Position numbers and translations under genes: made by a program. A DNA stretch of 64,000 bases from Mucilaginibacter flavidus (lineage in GTDB: Bacteria > Bacteroidota > Bacteroidia > Sphingobacteriales > Sphingobacteriaceae): the NCBI RefSeq assembly GCF_024055575.1, contig NZ_JAMXOE010000027.1, positions 20,481-84,480 on the forward strand. The letters run 5' to 3'. The notes under the pieces are model-generated. The model ran no database searches. It was not told where the DNA came from and worked only from the letters and a program-made list of their open reading frames with translations. Below are positions 43,578 to 53,645 of this stretch, piece by piece; within the stretch, counting starts at the first letter, position 1; every line of letters begins with the position of its first letter.

Positions 43578-45947
43578 ATGATAAAAAACTATATAAAAAT
43601 AGCCTGGCGTAACCTTGTAAAAAACAAGTTTTACTCTATTATCAATATCGCAGGGCTTACTATGGGCCTGGTAATAGGTATGCTTATTTTGTTGTGGGTG
43701 CAGGATGAATTGAGCTTCGATTCTTTTCATAAAAATGGCAAAAATATCTATCGCGTAAATTCATTTTTGGGCAGCGGTACCAGCAAACGGGTTTGGGATA
43801 ACACCCAGGGACCGGTTGCAACATATGCGCTGCGCGAAGTTCCGGGGGTTAAAAATGCAGTACGCATTACAAGCGGTTTCAATGGTGTGTTTACCTATAA
43901 AGATAAACTATTAAAGGAAAAGAATACGGCCTTTACCGACCCGTCGTTTTTTAAAATGTTTGATTTTAAGTTGCTGAAAGGTAACCCGGACAATCCTTTT
44001 CCAGATAACCAATCAGTTATAATTACCCAATCAACGTCTAAAAGGTATTTTGGTGATGATGACCCAGTAGGTAAAGTGCTGCAATTAGATCATAAAGACA
44101 ATTTTACAGTTTGCGGAGTTATTGCTGATTTTCCGGGGAATTCGAGCATCAACTACGATATGCTTTTCCCGATGGATATTGTTGCAAAACGTTACAACAA
44201 GAATGATTTCTGGAAATCGCTCGACAGCGATTGGGGTAATTTTGGCTTTACCACATTTTTTGATATTAAACCTGGCACGCAGTTAAAACTGATAGGCGAG
44301 AAGCTAATAAGGATACAGGCTAAAAATGCACCATGGATTAAAGTAAACGTAAAGGATAACGCCTACCAATTGCAGCCGATTTCTACTATCCACCTGTATC
44401 AAGCGGATGGTTCGGCTTCAGGCGCGCAGACGGTAAACATATTTTTGTTGGTTGCGGTATTGATATTGCTTATTGCTTGCATTAACTATGTAAATCTTTC
44501 AACCGCGCGCTCAATTATCAGGGCAAAAGAAGTAAGCATCCGGAAAATAGTTGGGGCCCAAAAACTACAACTGTTTGGGCAGTTTATAATTGAAACGCTC
44601 ATGTTTTTTGGTATTGCACTAGTGTTGGCATTTGTGTTTATAACACAGCTAATGCCTTACTATAACGATATTTCGGGCAAGCAAATGCATTTTGACCTGC
44701 TGCAGGCAGGCGTGTGGAAAGTAGTGTCGGTTACAGTTTTAGGCACATTGCTGGCCTCATCAATTTATCCTGCATTATTGTTGTCGTCGTTTGAGCCATT
44801 AAAAGCTTTGAAAGGCAAAATAAGTCTTGGTATTGGCAATGTTGCTTTTCGCAAAATATTGGTAACCACACAGTTCGTGTTCTCGGTTACCTTGATAATT
44901 GTAACACTGGTAATTGGCAAACAACTAAAATATGTGCGGGAACAAAACCCGGGTTACGATCGGTCGCAAACATTCGCTTTCAGGCTGGGCGCGTTGCAAA
45001 ACCATATTGATGCAGTTAAAGCCGAGTTAAATAAAGAGCCTGCGATAAACGGCATTGCTTTTACAGACAACACGCTTGTAGATAACGGGCATACAACAGC
45101 CGGTGTATACTGGGATGGGAAAAATCTTAATGAAACCGTAATTGTACATCATTTGGGTATTGACGAAAAGTTTATCCCAATGATGAAGATAAAACTGCTT
45201 GCCGGCAGCAACTTCGCTGGTGTAAAAACAGACAGTGCGCATTTTATATTAAATGAAACAGCGGTTAAACTCACCGGATTAAAGAACCCGGTAGGAAAAC
45301 GACTTAAGCTATTGGAAAGTTACGGAACAATTATCGGGGTAGTTAAAGATTTCAATACTGCATCATTCAAAGAACGGATTGAGCCCACAATAATTTATTT
45401 CGAGCCCAAAGGCAGGCAGTTATATGTAAAAACAACAGGGAAAAATGCTGCGAAAGCTATTGCAGCCGCTTCAAGATTGTGGAACCAATACAATCCAGGT
45501 TTCCCTTTTGAATATAATTTTTTAGACGAGCAATATGCAATGCTGTATAAAACAGACCAGCGTACCGGCATCTTATTCAATATCTTCTCGACCATTGCGA
45601 TATTTATTTCGTGCCTTGGCCTGCTGGGCCTGGCTACCTATACCGCCCAGATAATGACCAAAGAGATAGGTATCCGCAAAGTATTGGGTGCCAGTGTGGC
45701 CGGTATAGTTACGCTGATATCAAAAGACTTTTTAAAGCTGGTGGTTATTGCAATTGCAATAGGTTCGCCCATAGCATGGTGGGCTATGAATAAATGGCTG
45801 CAAAGCTACGTTTACCGCATTGATTTAACGTGGTGGATATTTTTAGCCGCCGGGGCACTTGCTATCGGTATTGCTTTAATAACCATCAGTTTTCAGTCAA
45901 TAAAAGCCGCGATGGCAAACCCGGTGAAGAGCCTTAGAAGTGAGTAG
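43578..45947 (+). CDS. P12: MacB_PCD/FtsX ABC permease
   Basis: 789 aa. TM1 ~18-41 (FYSIINIAGLTMGLVIGMLI). Core 1 has KRYFGDDDPVGKVLQL and IADFPGNSSINYDMLF. Coupling motifs are E318-VSIRKIVGA (S in place of G) and E696-IGIRKVLGA, the latter preceded by QIMTK, the only copy with M in the R-x-K position. The linker between FtsX 1 and TM5 is shorter than in neighbours (motif spacing 378 residues against ~390). The tail is MANPVKSLRSE. Stop TAG followed by R1. Confidence 0.93.
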   Translation: MIKNYIKIAWRNLVKNKFYSIINIAGLTMGLVIGMLILLWVQDELSFDSFHKNGKNIYRVNSFLGSGTSKRVWDNTQGPVATYALREVPGVKNAVRITSGFNGVFTYKDKLLKEKNTAFTDPSFFKMFDFKLLKGNPDNPFPDNQSVIITQSTSKRYFGDDDPVGKVLQLDHKDNFTVCGVIADFPGNSSINYDMLFPMDIVAKRYNKNDFWKSLDSDWGNFGFTTFFDIKPGTQLKLIGEKLIRIQAKNAPWIKVNVKDNAYQLQPISTIHLYQADGSASGAQTVNIFLLVAVLILLIACINYVNLSTARSIIRAKEVSIRKIVGAQKLQLFGQFIIETLMFFGIALVLAFVFITQLMPYYNDISGKQMHFDLLQAGVWKVVSVTVLGTLLASSIYPALLLSSFEPLKALKGKISLGIGNVAFRKILVTTQFVFSVTLIIVTLVIGKQLKYVREQNPGYDRSQTFAFRLGALQNHIDAVKAELNKEPAINGIAFTDNTLVDNGHTTAGVYWDGKNLNETVIVHHLGIDEKFIPMMKIKLLAGSNFAGVKTDSAHFILNETAVKLTGLKNPVGKRLKLLESYGTIIGVVKDFNTASFKERIEPTIIYFEPKGRQLYVKTTGKNAAKAIAAASRLWNQYNPGFPFEYNFLDEQYAMLYKTDQRTGILFNIFSTIAIFISCLGLLGLATYTAQIMTKEIGIRKVLGASVAGIVTLISKDFLKLVVIAIAIGSPIAWWAMNKWLQSYVYRIDLTWWIFLAAGALAIGIALITISFQSIKAAMANPVKSLRSE

Positions 45948-46031
45948 GCAGTTGGCAGTAGCAGTTTGCAGTCAGGCGCACTATATCGATACACCACTAA
46001 TGAACTAATGAACAAGTGAACTAATGAATAT
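45948..46031 (+). repeat. Repeat modules R1 and R3 between P12 and P13
   Basis: GCAGTTGGCAGTAGCAGTTT then GCAGTC (R1, the most regular copy), and CACTAATGAACTAATGAACA then AGTGAACTAATGAA (R3). Confidence 0.75.
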
Positions 46032-46037
46032 AAAATC

Positions 46038-48470
46038 ATGATCAGAAACTATTTAAGAAGCGCGCTTCGGAATATCAAGCGGCATCCATTCATATCCTTC
46101 ATCAACATATTTGGTTTAACTGTAGGGTTAACCTGCTGCCTGCTTATCCTCGCTTATATCATAAATGAGCGCAGCTATGATAAGTTTAATAAAAATGCGA
46201 ACGACATTTACCGGGTTACGCGTACGTTTTATACCGCGCCGGGGGTGGAGAACCTACATTTAAGTTCGGTTGCACCTCCGTTTGGGCCGTTGCTGCAAAC
46301 TGCATTTTCTGATATTAAGAAAATCACCCGCGTGCTGCCAACTGGTACAACAGCTTTGAAATATAAGGACAAGCTTTTTAGCGAGAAAGGCGCCGCTTTT
46401 GCCGACGAGAACTTTTTCACGTTTTTTAATGTGCCGATAGTTAAGGGCGACTCTAAAAGAGGACTATCCGACCCTTACAGCATAATGCTTAGTGAGGCTA
46501 TGGCGAAAAAATATTTTGGCGACGAGGACCCTTTAAACAAGGGCATCAAGCTGGATAATAATGGTCATGATTTTAAGGTTACCGGGGTATACCAGTCGTT
46601 TCCGGCAAATTCGCATATGCACCCGGAGATATTAATGTCATTCAACACATTGAAAGACAATGCTATTTATGGCGAAAAGGGGCTTCAGAGCGATTTTGGC
46701 AATAATTCATTTTATACTTTCCTGCTTTTTCCGAAGGATTACAATGTTGCCAGGGTTGCAGGACAGTTGCCCGACTTTCTTGACAAATACGTGCATTTGC
46801 AGGGAATGCCGGGTAACTTGAAAACTCACCAGGTTACCAAGCTGAGCTTGCAAAAATTGACTGATATTCACCTAAGGTCGCATCTGGATGACGAGTATGA
46901 AGAGAATGGCGATATCAATCGTGTATATATATTTTCGGCCATCGCTTTATTTATTTTGCTGATAGCCTGTATCAATTACATGAACCTGTCGACCGCGCGG
47001 TCAGCATTAAGGGCAAAAGAAATAGGCATAAGGAAAGTAATAGGCGCGGAGCGTAAAGAAATTATCATACAGTTTTTAAGCGAATCGGTGCTCATCACAT
47101 TTATGGCGCTGGTGCTCGCTGCGATTTTGACGGCGGTAGTCATTCCCTTCGTTAATAATATGTCGGCGCAGCACCTCTCAATCCGAAGCTTGCTGCATCG
47201 AAATGTTTTGCTGCCGATATTATTGCTTCCTTTTTTTATAGGGATCATCAGCGGTATTTACCCGGCTGTGTTTATGTCATCGTTTTTACCGGTTAAGGTG
47301 CTTAAGGGAATAGTTAAAGCGGGCGGGGGCGGCATATCTTTTAGGAAGGTATTGGTTGTGCTGCAGTTCTCTATCTCGATAATTTTAATAGTTGCTACGA
47401 CGGTGGTTTTTCAGCAGCTGCAGTATATTCAAACAAAAGCTCTTGGTTTTAATAAAAACCACATTTTAACCCTTGATTATGTAAATAGTTTAGGCAGGCA
47501 GTTTGAAAGTTTTAAAAATGACCTTAAGAAAAACGCTTCTATAAAGGATGTAGGCAGGTCGTCAAGAATCCCATCCGGGCGATTGCTGGATGACCAAAAT
47601 GCTTCATTAATTGAGGGTGGCTCGCTACAGGCTGTGAAAATAGATTTGAAGTACCTTGCTACCGACTACGGCTTTATTCCAACTTTTGGCATGCAGATGG
47701 CATCCGGCCGGAATTTCTCAAAGGAATTTTCGACCGATACCAACAATTTTGTAATTAATGAAGAGGCTGTAAAGCAATTTGGTTGGAAAAATGAAAACGC
47801 GATAGGCCGTGATCTGCAATACGGGAACACTAAGGGTAAAATAATCGGCGTGGTAAAGGATTTTCATTTCGAGTCCTTACATCAGAAAATCATACCGTTA
47901 CTGTTTTCTATGCCATCGCCTCAAAATAACGATTTTCATAAAATGTCGATAAAAATCGATGGCAATAACCCCAGGGCCGCTATCCAGGTCATCCAGGACA
48001 CCTGGCGCAAATACCTGCCCGAAACGCCGTTTGATTTCACTTTTCTTGATGAAAAATTCGGCCAGCTTTATAACAGCGAGCAACAGCAAGGCAGCTTGTT
48101 TACCATATTTTCGTGCATAGCTATATTTATTGCTTGTCTTGGTTTATTTGGGCTTTCGGCCTTTACCATTACTCAACGAATAAAAGAGATTGGCGTAAGA
48201 AAAGTATTGGGCGCGTCGGTACCGCAAATTGTGCGGGAACTATCAAAAGATTTCTTGCTGCTTGTTTTAATTGCATCGGTAATAGCTTTGCCTATCGCGT
48301 GGTATTCAATGCATCAGTGGCTACTTGATTTTGCTTTCCGCATCAGCATTGCCTGGTGGGTGCTGGTCATGGCCGGTGTGCTGGCGGTGATAATTGCATT
48401 TGCAACTATTAGTTTCCAATCAATAAAAGCAGCGTTAATGAACCCGGTGAAGAGCCTACGTTCCGAGTGA
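46038..48470 (+). CDS. P13: MacB_PCD/FtsX ABC permease
   Basis: 810 aa. Opens MIRNYLRSALRNIKRHPF, a basic variant of the usual KIAxRN start; TM1 ~20-42. Core 1 contains FYTAPGVENLHLSSVAPPFG and KKYFGDEDPLNKGIKL, with N replacing G in the usual P-I-G-K. Coupling motifs are E328-IGIRKVIGA and E717-IGVRKVLGA. Core 2 has VVKDFHFESLHQKI. The tail is LMNPVKSLRSE. The stop TGA continues into repeat R2. Confidence 0.93.
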   Translation: MIRNYLRSALRNIKRHPFISFINIFGLTVGLTCCLLILAYIINERSYDKFNKNANDIYRVTRTFYTAPGVENLHLSSVAPPFGPLLQTAFSDIKKITRVLPTGTTALKYKDKLFSEKGAAFADENFFTFFNVPIVKGDSKRGLSDPYSIMLSEAMAKKYFGDEDPLNKGIKLDNNGHDFKVTGVYQSFPANSHMHPEILMSFNTLKDNAIYGEKGLQSDFGNNSFYTFLLFPKDYNVARVAGQLPDFLDKYVHLQGMPGNLKTHQVTKLSLQKLTDIHLRSHLDDEYEENGDINRVYIFSAIALFILLIACINYMNLSTARSALRAKEIGIRKVIGAERKEIIIQFLSESVLITFMALVLAAILTAVVIPFVNNMSAQHLSIRSLLHRNVLLPILLLPFFIGIISGIYPAVFMSSFLPVKVLKGIVKAGGGGISFRKVLVVLQFSISIILIVATTVVFQQLQYIQTKALGFNKNHILTLDYVNSLGRQFESFKNDLKKNASIKDVGRSSRIPSGRLLDDQNASLIEGGSLQAVKIDLKYLATDYGFIPTFGMQMASGRNFSKEFSTDTNNFVINEEAVKQFGWKNENAIGRDLQYGNTKGKIIGVVKDFHFESLHQKIIPLLFSMPSPQNNDFHKMSIKIDGNNPRAAIQVIQDTWRKYLPETPFDFTFLDEKFGQLYNSEQQQGSLFTIFSCIAIFIACLGLFGLSAFTITQRIKEIGVRKVLGASVPQIVRELSKDFLLLVLIASVIALPIAWYSMHQWLLDFAFRISIAWWVLVMAGVLAVIIAFATISFQSIKAALMNPVKSLRSE

Positions 48471-48548
48471 TTAGAGATTAGTTGTACGGCTTTGATTCCG
48501 GCTTTGAACTATCAACCATGAACATAATTGAACTAATGAACCAACCAT
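48468..48548 (+). repeat. Repeat modules R2 and R3 between P13 and P14
   Basis: GTGATTAGAGATTAGTTG overlapping the P13 stop (R2); AACTATCAACCATGAACA then TAATTGAACTAATGAACCAA before the P14 ATG (R3). Confidence 0.65.
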
Positions 48549-48549
48549 C

Positions 48550-51018
48550 ATGATTAAAAACTATTTTAAAATTGCTTTTCGGGGATTCCGCAAGCATAAA
48601 CTCTTTACGCTGATAAATATAATTGGCTTATCCATAGGTATTAGCGCCTCGTTGGTCATATATCTCATTGTTCAATATGATTTAAGTTTCGATAAATCCC
48701 ACCGAGATAGTTCCCGGATTTACCGGGCGGTGAGTAATTTTACCTTCCAGGGTAGCCCGAGTTATTCCAGCGGGGTTTGTGGCCCTTTGGCCGGGGCCAT
48801 AAAAAGCCAGGCAACAGGTGTGGAATTGGTAACGCCAATTTATACTTTAAACCCCGATGTTTTTATTGCAGGGAAGCAAAATAATACTCCTACAAGGTTT
48901 AAGGCGCAAGATAGAATTGCCCTGACGGACCAGGTATATTTTAAAATTTTTGATTATGTGTGGTTGGCCGGCTTACATTCGGGTGCCTTGGATGCCCCTA
49001 ACCAGGTAGTATTAACATCCGAACGTGCAAAGCTTTATTTCCCGTCGTTGACTTATGACCAAATGATTGGCAAAATAGTTACTTATGATACCATTAAAAC
49101 AACGGTGACCGGGATTGTACAAACCCCGGAAGAAAACACTGATTTGGCTTTTCACGATTTTATATCTTTTGGCACAGGTACGGTAAACAAGGACCTGAAC
49201 GAGCAGCTTGGGTTAAAGGAATGGGAAAGCACAAACTCTGCTTTCGAGGTGTTCATGAAGCTGTCGCCAACAGCATCTGCGGCAAACGTTGTGAAGCAAC
49301 TTAATATTATATTGAAAAAAAGCAGTCCGCCAAGACCTGAGTTAAAAGGGAGCACTCATGCGTTTGGCCTTGAACCGCTTGCCAATATCCACTTTAGCGA
49401 AAAATACGGCACGTTTGACTTTAGTTCATCGGCAAATAAAACAACACTGTACGGCCTGCTTGCAATAGGTGCGTTCCTGCTTTTATTGGGCTGCATCAAC
49501 TTTGTTAATTTAACTACTGCGCAGGCTACGCAAAGGGCCAAAGAAATTGGCATACGTAAAACTATGGGCAGCAGCCGCATGCAGTTGGTAACACAATTTT
49601 TAAGCGAAACTTTTTTCATCACGCTCTTTGCCGTCATTATTGCGATTATACTGGCCCCGGTTATTTTAAAGACATTTGCCGATTTTATTGCCCCTGGCAT
49701 AAAAGCAGACTTTATACACCGCCCTGATATCATCCTGTTCCTGGTAGCATTGACTATTGTGGTAAGCCTGTTATCGGGCCTATACCCGGCGCTTATTCTT
49801 TCGGGTTACAAACCTGTGCAGGTGCTTAAAAATCAGGCACAAAGCAACAGCAACAAAACCAGGAACGCCTGGTTGCGCAAATCGTTAACCGTTTCGCAAT
49901 TTGTTATTGCCCAGTTTTTTATAATGGCTACAGTTTTGGTAAGTAAGCAAATATATTATGCATTGCATAAGGACCTCGGGTTTAAAAAAGATGCGATAGT
50001 TTATATCCAGACGCCTTATAAAAACATGACCATAAGCAAAAACCAGGTATTATATAACAGGTTGCGTTCTATCCCTCAGGTTGAAATATCGAGTATGGGT
50101 GGGGCCGCACCATCATCAAATAATACCAATACCACTTCGGCTACTTTTATGGACGGAAAAAAGGAAATTATAACAGGGGTGGAAGTAAAAAGCGGAGATG
50201 AAAACTACATTAAGGTTTACAACATCAAGCTGCTTGCCGGCAGAAATATTGAAAAGAGCGATACTTCAACAGGCTTTTTGATCAATAATAAATATGCTAA
50301 ATTACTTGGTTTCAAAAACCCTCACGACGCTGTTGGCCAGCAAATAATTAAGTTTAATGGCGACCATAAAATGACTATACTGGGTGTTGTAGCCGATTTT
50401 TACGAACACTCGTTACAATCGCCTATAAATCCATGTGCCATCCGGTTTGGTACCCGCACCTATCAAACAAGTACATTCCATATAGCCTTAAAGCCGGAGA
50501 CAGAAGGGGGCAACGAATGGAAAAAGGCCATTGCAACCATGGAAAAACAATACAAAGCCATTTATCCCGACGACGATTTTGACTATCATTTTTACGACGA
50601 GTCGATAGCTAAATTTTACGATAAAGAACAGCATGTTTCAAAATTATTAAGCTGGGCAACAGGATTGTCGATTTTTATAAGCTGCCTTGGCTTGCTTGGC
50701 CTGGCTATTTATACCACTAACCAACGCACCAAAGAAATTGGAGTGCGAAAGGTATTGGGCGCTTCAGTAACCCAAATTGTAACCTTGTTATCGTCGGAGT
50801 TGATATGGCTGATTCTGCTGGCGTTTATACTGGTTACACCTATAGCCTGGTATTCCATGAACAAATGGATGGAAGGATATGCTGATAAAACAACTATCAG
50901 TTGGTGGATATTCGCAGCGAGCGGCGCGGGGATGTTGCTGGCAGCCGTATTTACATCCAGTTTCCAGACAATTAAAGCAGCTATTGCAAACCCGGTGAAA
51001 AGCCTGAGATCGGAGTGA
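48550..51018 (+). CDS. P14: MacB_PCD/FtsX ABC permease (P14-P16 subfamily)
   Basis: 822 aa. With P15 and P16 it forms a distinct subfamily: start MIKNYFKIAFRGFRKHKLFT (FRGF in place of WRNL), a core-1 block SGVCGPLAGA, a short FtsX-1 entry LLLLGCINFVNLTTAQATQR (others have LLIACVNFMNLSTARS), FVIAQFFIMATVLVSKQI at TM5, ALHKDLGFKKDAI, and a core-2 end HFYDESIAKFYDKEQHVS. Coupling motifs are E331-IGIRKTMGS and E728-IGVRKVLGA. The tail is IANPVKSLRSE. The subfamily looks like a recent tandem triplication. Confidence 0.93.
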   Translation: MIKNYFKIAFRGFRKHKLFTLINIIGLSIGISASLVIYLIVQYDLSFDKSHRDSSRIYRAVSNFTFQGSPSYSSGVCGPLAGAIKSQATGVELVTPIYTLNPDVFIAGKQNNTPTRFKAQDRIALTDQVYFKIFDYVWLAGLHSGALDAPNQVVLTSERAKLYFPSLTYDQMIGKIVTYDTIKTTVTGIVQTPEENTDLAFHDFISFGTGTVNKDLNEQLGLKEWESTNSAFEVFMKLSPTASAANVVKQLNIILKKSSPPRPELKGSTHAFGLEPLANIHFSEKYGTFDFSSSANKTTLYGLLAIGAFLLLLGCINFVNLTTAQATQRAKEIGIRKTMGSSRMQLVTQFLSETFFITLFAVIIAIILAPVILKTFADFIAPGIKADFIHRPDIILFLVALTIVVSLLSGLYPALILSGYKPVQVLKNQAQSNSNKTRNAWLRKSLTVSQFVIAQFFIMATVLVSKQIYYALHKDLGFKKDAIVYIQTPYKNMTISKNQVLYNRLRSIPQVEISSMGGAAPSSNNTNTTSATFMDGKKEIITGVEVKSGDENYIKVYNIKLLAGRNIEKSDTSTGFLINNKYAKLLGFKNPHDAVGQQIIKFNGDHKMTILGVVADFYEHSLQSPINPCAIRFGTRTYQTSTFHIALKPETEGGNEWKKAIATMEKQYKAIYPDDDFDYHFYDESIAKFYDKEQHVSKLLSWATGLSIFISCLGLLGLAIYTTNQRTKEIGVRKVLGASVTQIVTLLSSELIWLILLAFILVTPIAWYSMNKWMEGYADKTTISWWIFAASGAGMLLAAVFTSSFQTIKAAIANPVKSLRSE

Positions 51019-51090
51019 TTAGAGATCATAGATTAGCAAGCTTCACCAATGACTAATGACAGCGCAGCGAAATGACTATTGACCCAATAA
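51016..51090 (+). repeat. Repeat modules R2 and CAATGAC-type R3 between P14 and P15
   Basis: GTGATTAGAGATCATAGATT (R2, overlapping the stop) and ACCAATGACTAATGACAGCG then CAGCGAAATGACTATTGACC. Confidence 0.65.
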
Positions 51091-51091
51091 A

Positions 51092-53557
51092 ATGATAAAA
51101 AACTATTTAAAAATTGCACTCCGCGGATTCAGGAGGCATAAGCTGTTTACTTTGATAAACATTGTCGGTTTGTTAATTGGCACAAGCGCGGCCATTGTAA
51201 TATACCTGATCGTACATTTTGAACTTAATTTCGATAAGTTTCATAACGATGGGGACCGTATTTACCGTGTAGTGTCAAACTATTCATTCCAGGGTGAAGT
51301 GGGCCATAACAGTGGTGTTTGCGGCCCTCTGCCTGCCGCAGTTAAAAGCCAGGTAACTGGAGTGGATTTGTCAGCGCCTTTTTTTACGCTCTCACAGCCA
51401 AATGTGTTTGTAAAGAATAAAGCCGATGCGCCTGAAATTCGTTTTAAAAACCAGGACGACGTGGTGCTGGCAGGCCCGGAGTATTTTAAAATGTTTAATT
51501 ACATCTGGCTGGCAGGTTCGGCCAAATCTGCATTAGAAGCGCCAAACCAGGTGGTACTGGCATCGGCACAGGCGAAAAAATATTTCCCTGGTTTATCGTA
51601 CAGCGAAATGCTGGGGAAAGTTGTTAGTTACGATTCCATTAAAATAACCGTTACCGGCATTGTGCAAACCCTTACGCAAAACAGCGACCTTACTTTTCAC
51701 GATTTTATATCATACAGCACAGGTACAGTTGTTAAAGACCTTAAAGAACAGTTGACGCCTACCGACTGGGGTGGTACCACATCTGCATCGCAACTGTTTA
51801 TTAAACTATCGCCAACTGCAAAGGTGGCCGGTATTGAAAAGCAGCTAAATGCTATCTTAAAGAAAAATAACCCGCCTAAGGCAGAAAACAAAGGCAATAG
51901 CAGTGACTTTGGCCTGCAGCCGTTAAGCGATCTGCATTTTAATAGCAATTACGGCAATTTTGATACCGGGCATATAGCCAACAAAAATACACTGAATGGC
52001 CTTTTAATTATTGCAGGCTTTTTGTTGTTATTAGGTTGTATTAACTTTATAAACCTTACCACTGCACAGGCCAACCAACGTGCAAAGGAAATTGGTATAC
52101 GTAAAACAATGGGCAGCAGCCGTGCGCAACTTGTTTTCCAGTTCTTAAGCGAAACGTTTATTGTTACACTGGTTGCCGTTGTCCTGTCGGCCGCGCTGGC
52201 CCCGGTTGTGCTGAAAATATTTTCTGACTTTATAACGACGGGTATTAAAGTTGATTACCTGCACCAGCCTGATCTTGTTGTATTTCTCTTTGTACTCGTA
52301 TTAGCTGTGAGCCTGTTGTCAGGATTTTACCCGGCAATAGTGCTATCGGGCTACAAGCCGGTTTCAGTACTAAAAAACCAGGTAACCGGCAGCAAAAGTC
52401 GTAAAGTATGGCTGCGTAAATCGTTGTCGGTAGCGCAATTTGTAATTGCGCAGTTCTTTATAATGGCAACGGTATTGGTAAGCAAGCAAATACATTACGC
52501 ACTGCATAAAGACCTCGGTTTTAAAAAAGACGCGATAATCACTTTTTCCTCGCCGTATAAAAACCGTACCGATGCGCGTAACCGTGTTTTTTTTAACAAG
52601 CTAAGCGCAATGCCGCAGGTAGAAATGGTGAGCCTCGGCGGTGCGCCGCCTTCATCAGGCAGTACCCACTCTACTGAAGTTACCTACCAGGATGGTAAAA
52701 AAGAGATAAAAACTGATGTTCAGCTAAAATTCGGCGACGCTAACTACATGAAGTTGTATAAGCTAAGAATGCTTGCCGGTAGGACATTACTCACCACTGA
52801 TTCTTCGACAGGTGTGGTAATAAATGAAAAATACTCGCAAATACTTGGGTTTAAAACACCAGCTGCAGCTTTGGGCGCCACGCTAAACCATTTTAATGGT
52901 GTAAAAACATTACAGGTGGTTGGCGTTGTCGCCGATTTTCATGAGAAATCGTTACATGAAGCTATTAAGCCGCTTGCCATATACAAAGGAAATAATAGTT
53001 TTATGAGGGGCACGTTCCATATAGCCCTTAAACCTGAAACTGCCGGTGGTGGCGAATGGAAAACAACCATTGCCGGTATCCAGAAAACATGGAAGGAAAT
53101 TTACCCGGACGATGATTTTGAATACCACTTTTTTGATGAATCCATCGCCAAGTTTTACGAAAGTGAGCAACATATTTCAACATTGCTGACCTGGGCAACC
53201 GGGTTATCTATATTTATCAGCTGCCTTGGTTTGCTCGGCCTTGCCATTTATACCACCAACCAGCGCACAAAGGAAATAGGTGTACGCAAGGTGCTTGGCG
53301 CCTCGGTGACTCAAGTGGTGACGCTGCTGTCGTCTCAATTGATTATGCTTATTGTGCTGGCATTTATAATAGTAACGCCAATTGCCTGGTATTCAATGAA
53401 CCAATGGATGCAGGGCTTTGCCGACCGCACCACAATAAGCTGGTGGATTTTCGCAATAAGCGGTGCAGGAATGCTGTTAGCTGCTATATTTACGTCAAGC
53501 TTTCAAACTATAAAAGCGGCTATTGCAAACCCGGTGAAGAGCCTTAGAAGTGAGTAG
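51092..53557 (+). CDS. P15: MacB_PCD/FtsX ABC permease (P14-P16 subfamily)
   Basis: 821 aa, colinear with P14. Substitutions cluster in the periplasmic cores (for example FFTLSQPNVFVKNKADAPE near 105-123, and KTDVQLKFGDANYMKLYKL in core 2). TM1 has INIVGLLIGTSAAIVIYLIV. Coupling motifs are E332-IGIRKTMGS and E727-IGVRKVLGA. The tail is IANPVKSLRSE. Unlike P14 it ends in TAG followed by an R1 repeat, so its 3' end belongs to the other tail class. Confidence 0.93.
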   Translation: MIKNYLKIALRGFRRHKLFTLINIVGLLIGTSAAIVIYLIVHFELNFDKFHNDGDRIYRVVSNYSFQGEVGHNSGVCGPLPAAVKSQVTGVDLSAPFFTLSQPNVFVKNKADAPEIRFKNQDDVVLAGPEYFKMFNYIWLAGSAKSALEAPNQVVLASAQAKKYFPGLSYSEMLGKVVSYDSIKITVTGIVQTLTQNSDLTFHDFISYSTGTVVKDLKEQLTPTDWGGTTSASQLFIKLSPTAKVAGIEKQLNAILKKNNPPKAENKGNSSDFGLQPLSDLHFNSNYGNFDTGHIANKNTLNGLLIIAGFLLLLGCINFINLTTAQANQRAKEIGIRKTMGSSRAQLVFQFLSETFIVTLVAVVLSAALAPVVLKIFSDFITTGIKVDYLHQPDLVVFLFVLVLAVSLLSGFYPAIVLSGYKPVSVLKNQVTGSKSRKVWLRKSLSVAQFVIAQFFIMATVLVSKQIHYALHKDLGFKKDAIITFSSPYKNRTDARNRVFFNKLSAMPQVEMVSLGGAPPSSGSTHSTEVTYQDGKKEIKTDVQLKFGDANYMKLYKLRMLAGRTLLTTDSSTGVVINEKYSQILGFKTPAAALGATLNHFNGVKTLQVVGVVADFHEKSLHEAIKPLAIYKGNNSFMRGTFHIALKPETAGGGEWKTTIAGIQKTWKEIYPDDDFEYHFFDESIAKFYESEQHISTLLTWATGLSIFISCLGLLGLAIYTTNQRTKEIGVRKVLGASVTQVVTLLSSQLIMLIVLAFIIVTPIAWYSMNQWMQGFADRTTISWWIFAISGAGMLLAAIFTSSFQTIKAAIANPVKSLRSE

Positions 53558-53644
53558 GCAGCGAGCAGTAGCAGTTGGCAGTCAAAATCTGCGTATGTGT
53601 ATCACCAATGAACTAATGAACAATTGAACTAATGAACCAATCAC
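53558..53644 (+). repeat. Repeat modules R1 and R3 between P15 and P16
   Basis: GCAGCGAGCAGTAGCAGTTG then GCAGTC (R1), and ACCAATGAACTAATGAACAA then TTGAACTAATGAACCAATC (R3). Confidence 0.75.
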
Positions 53645-53645
53645 A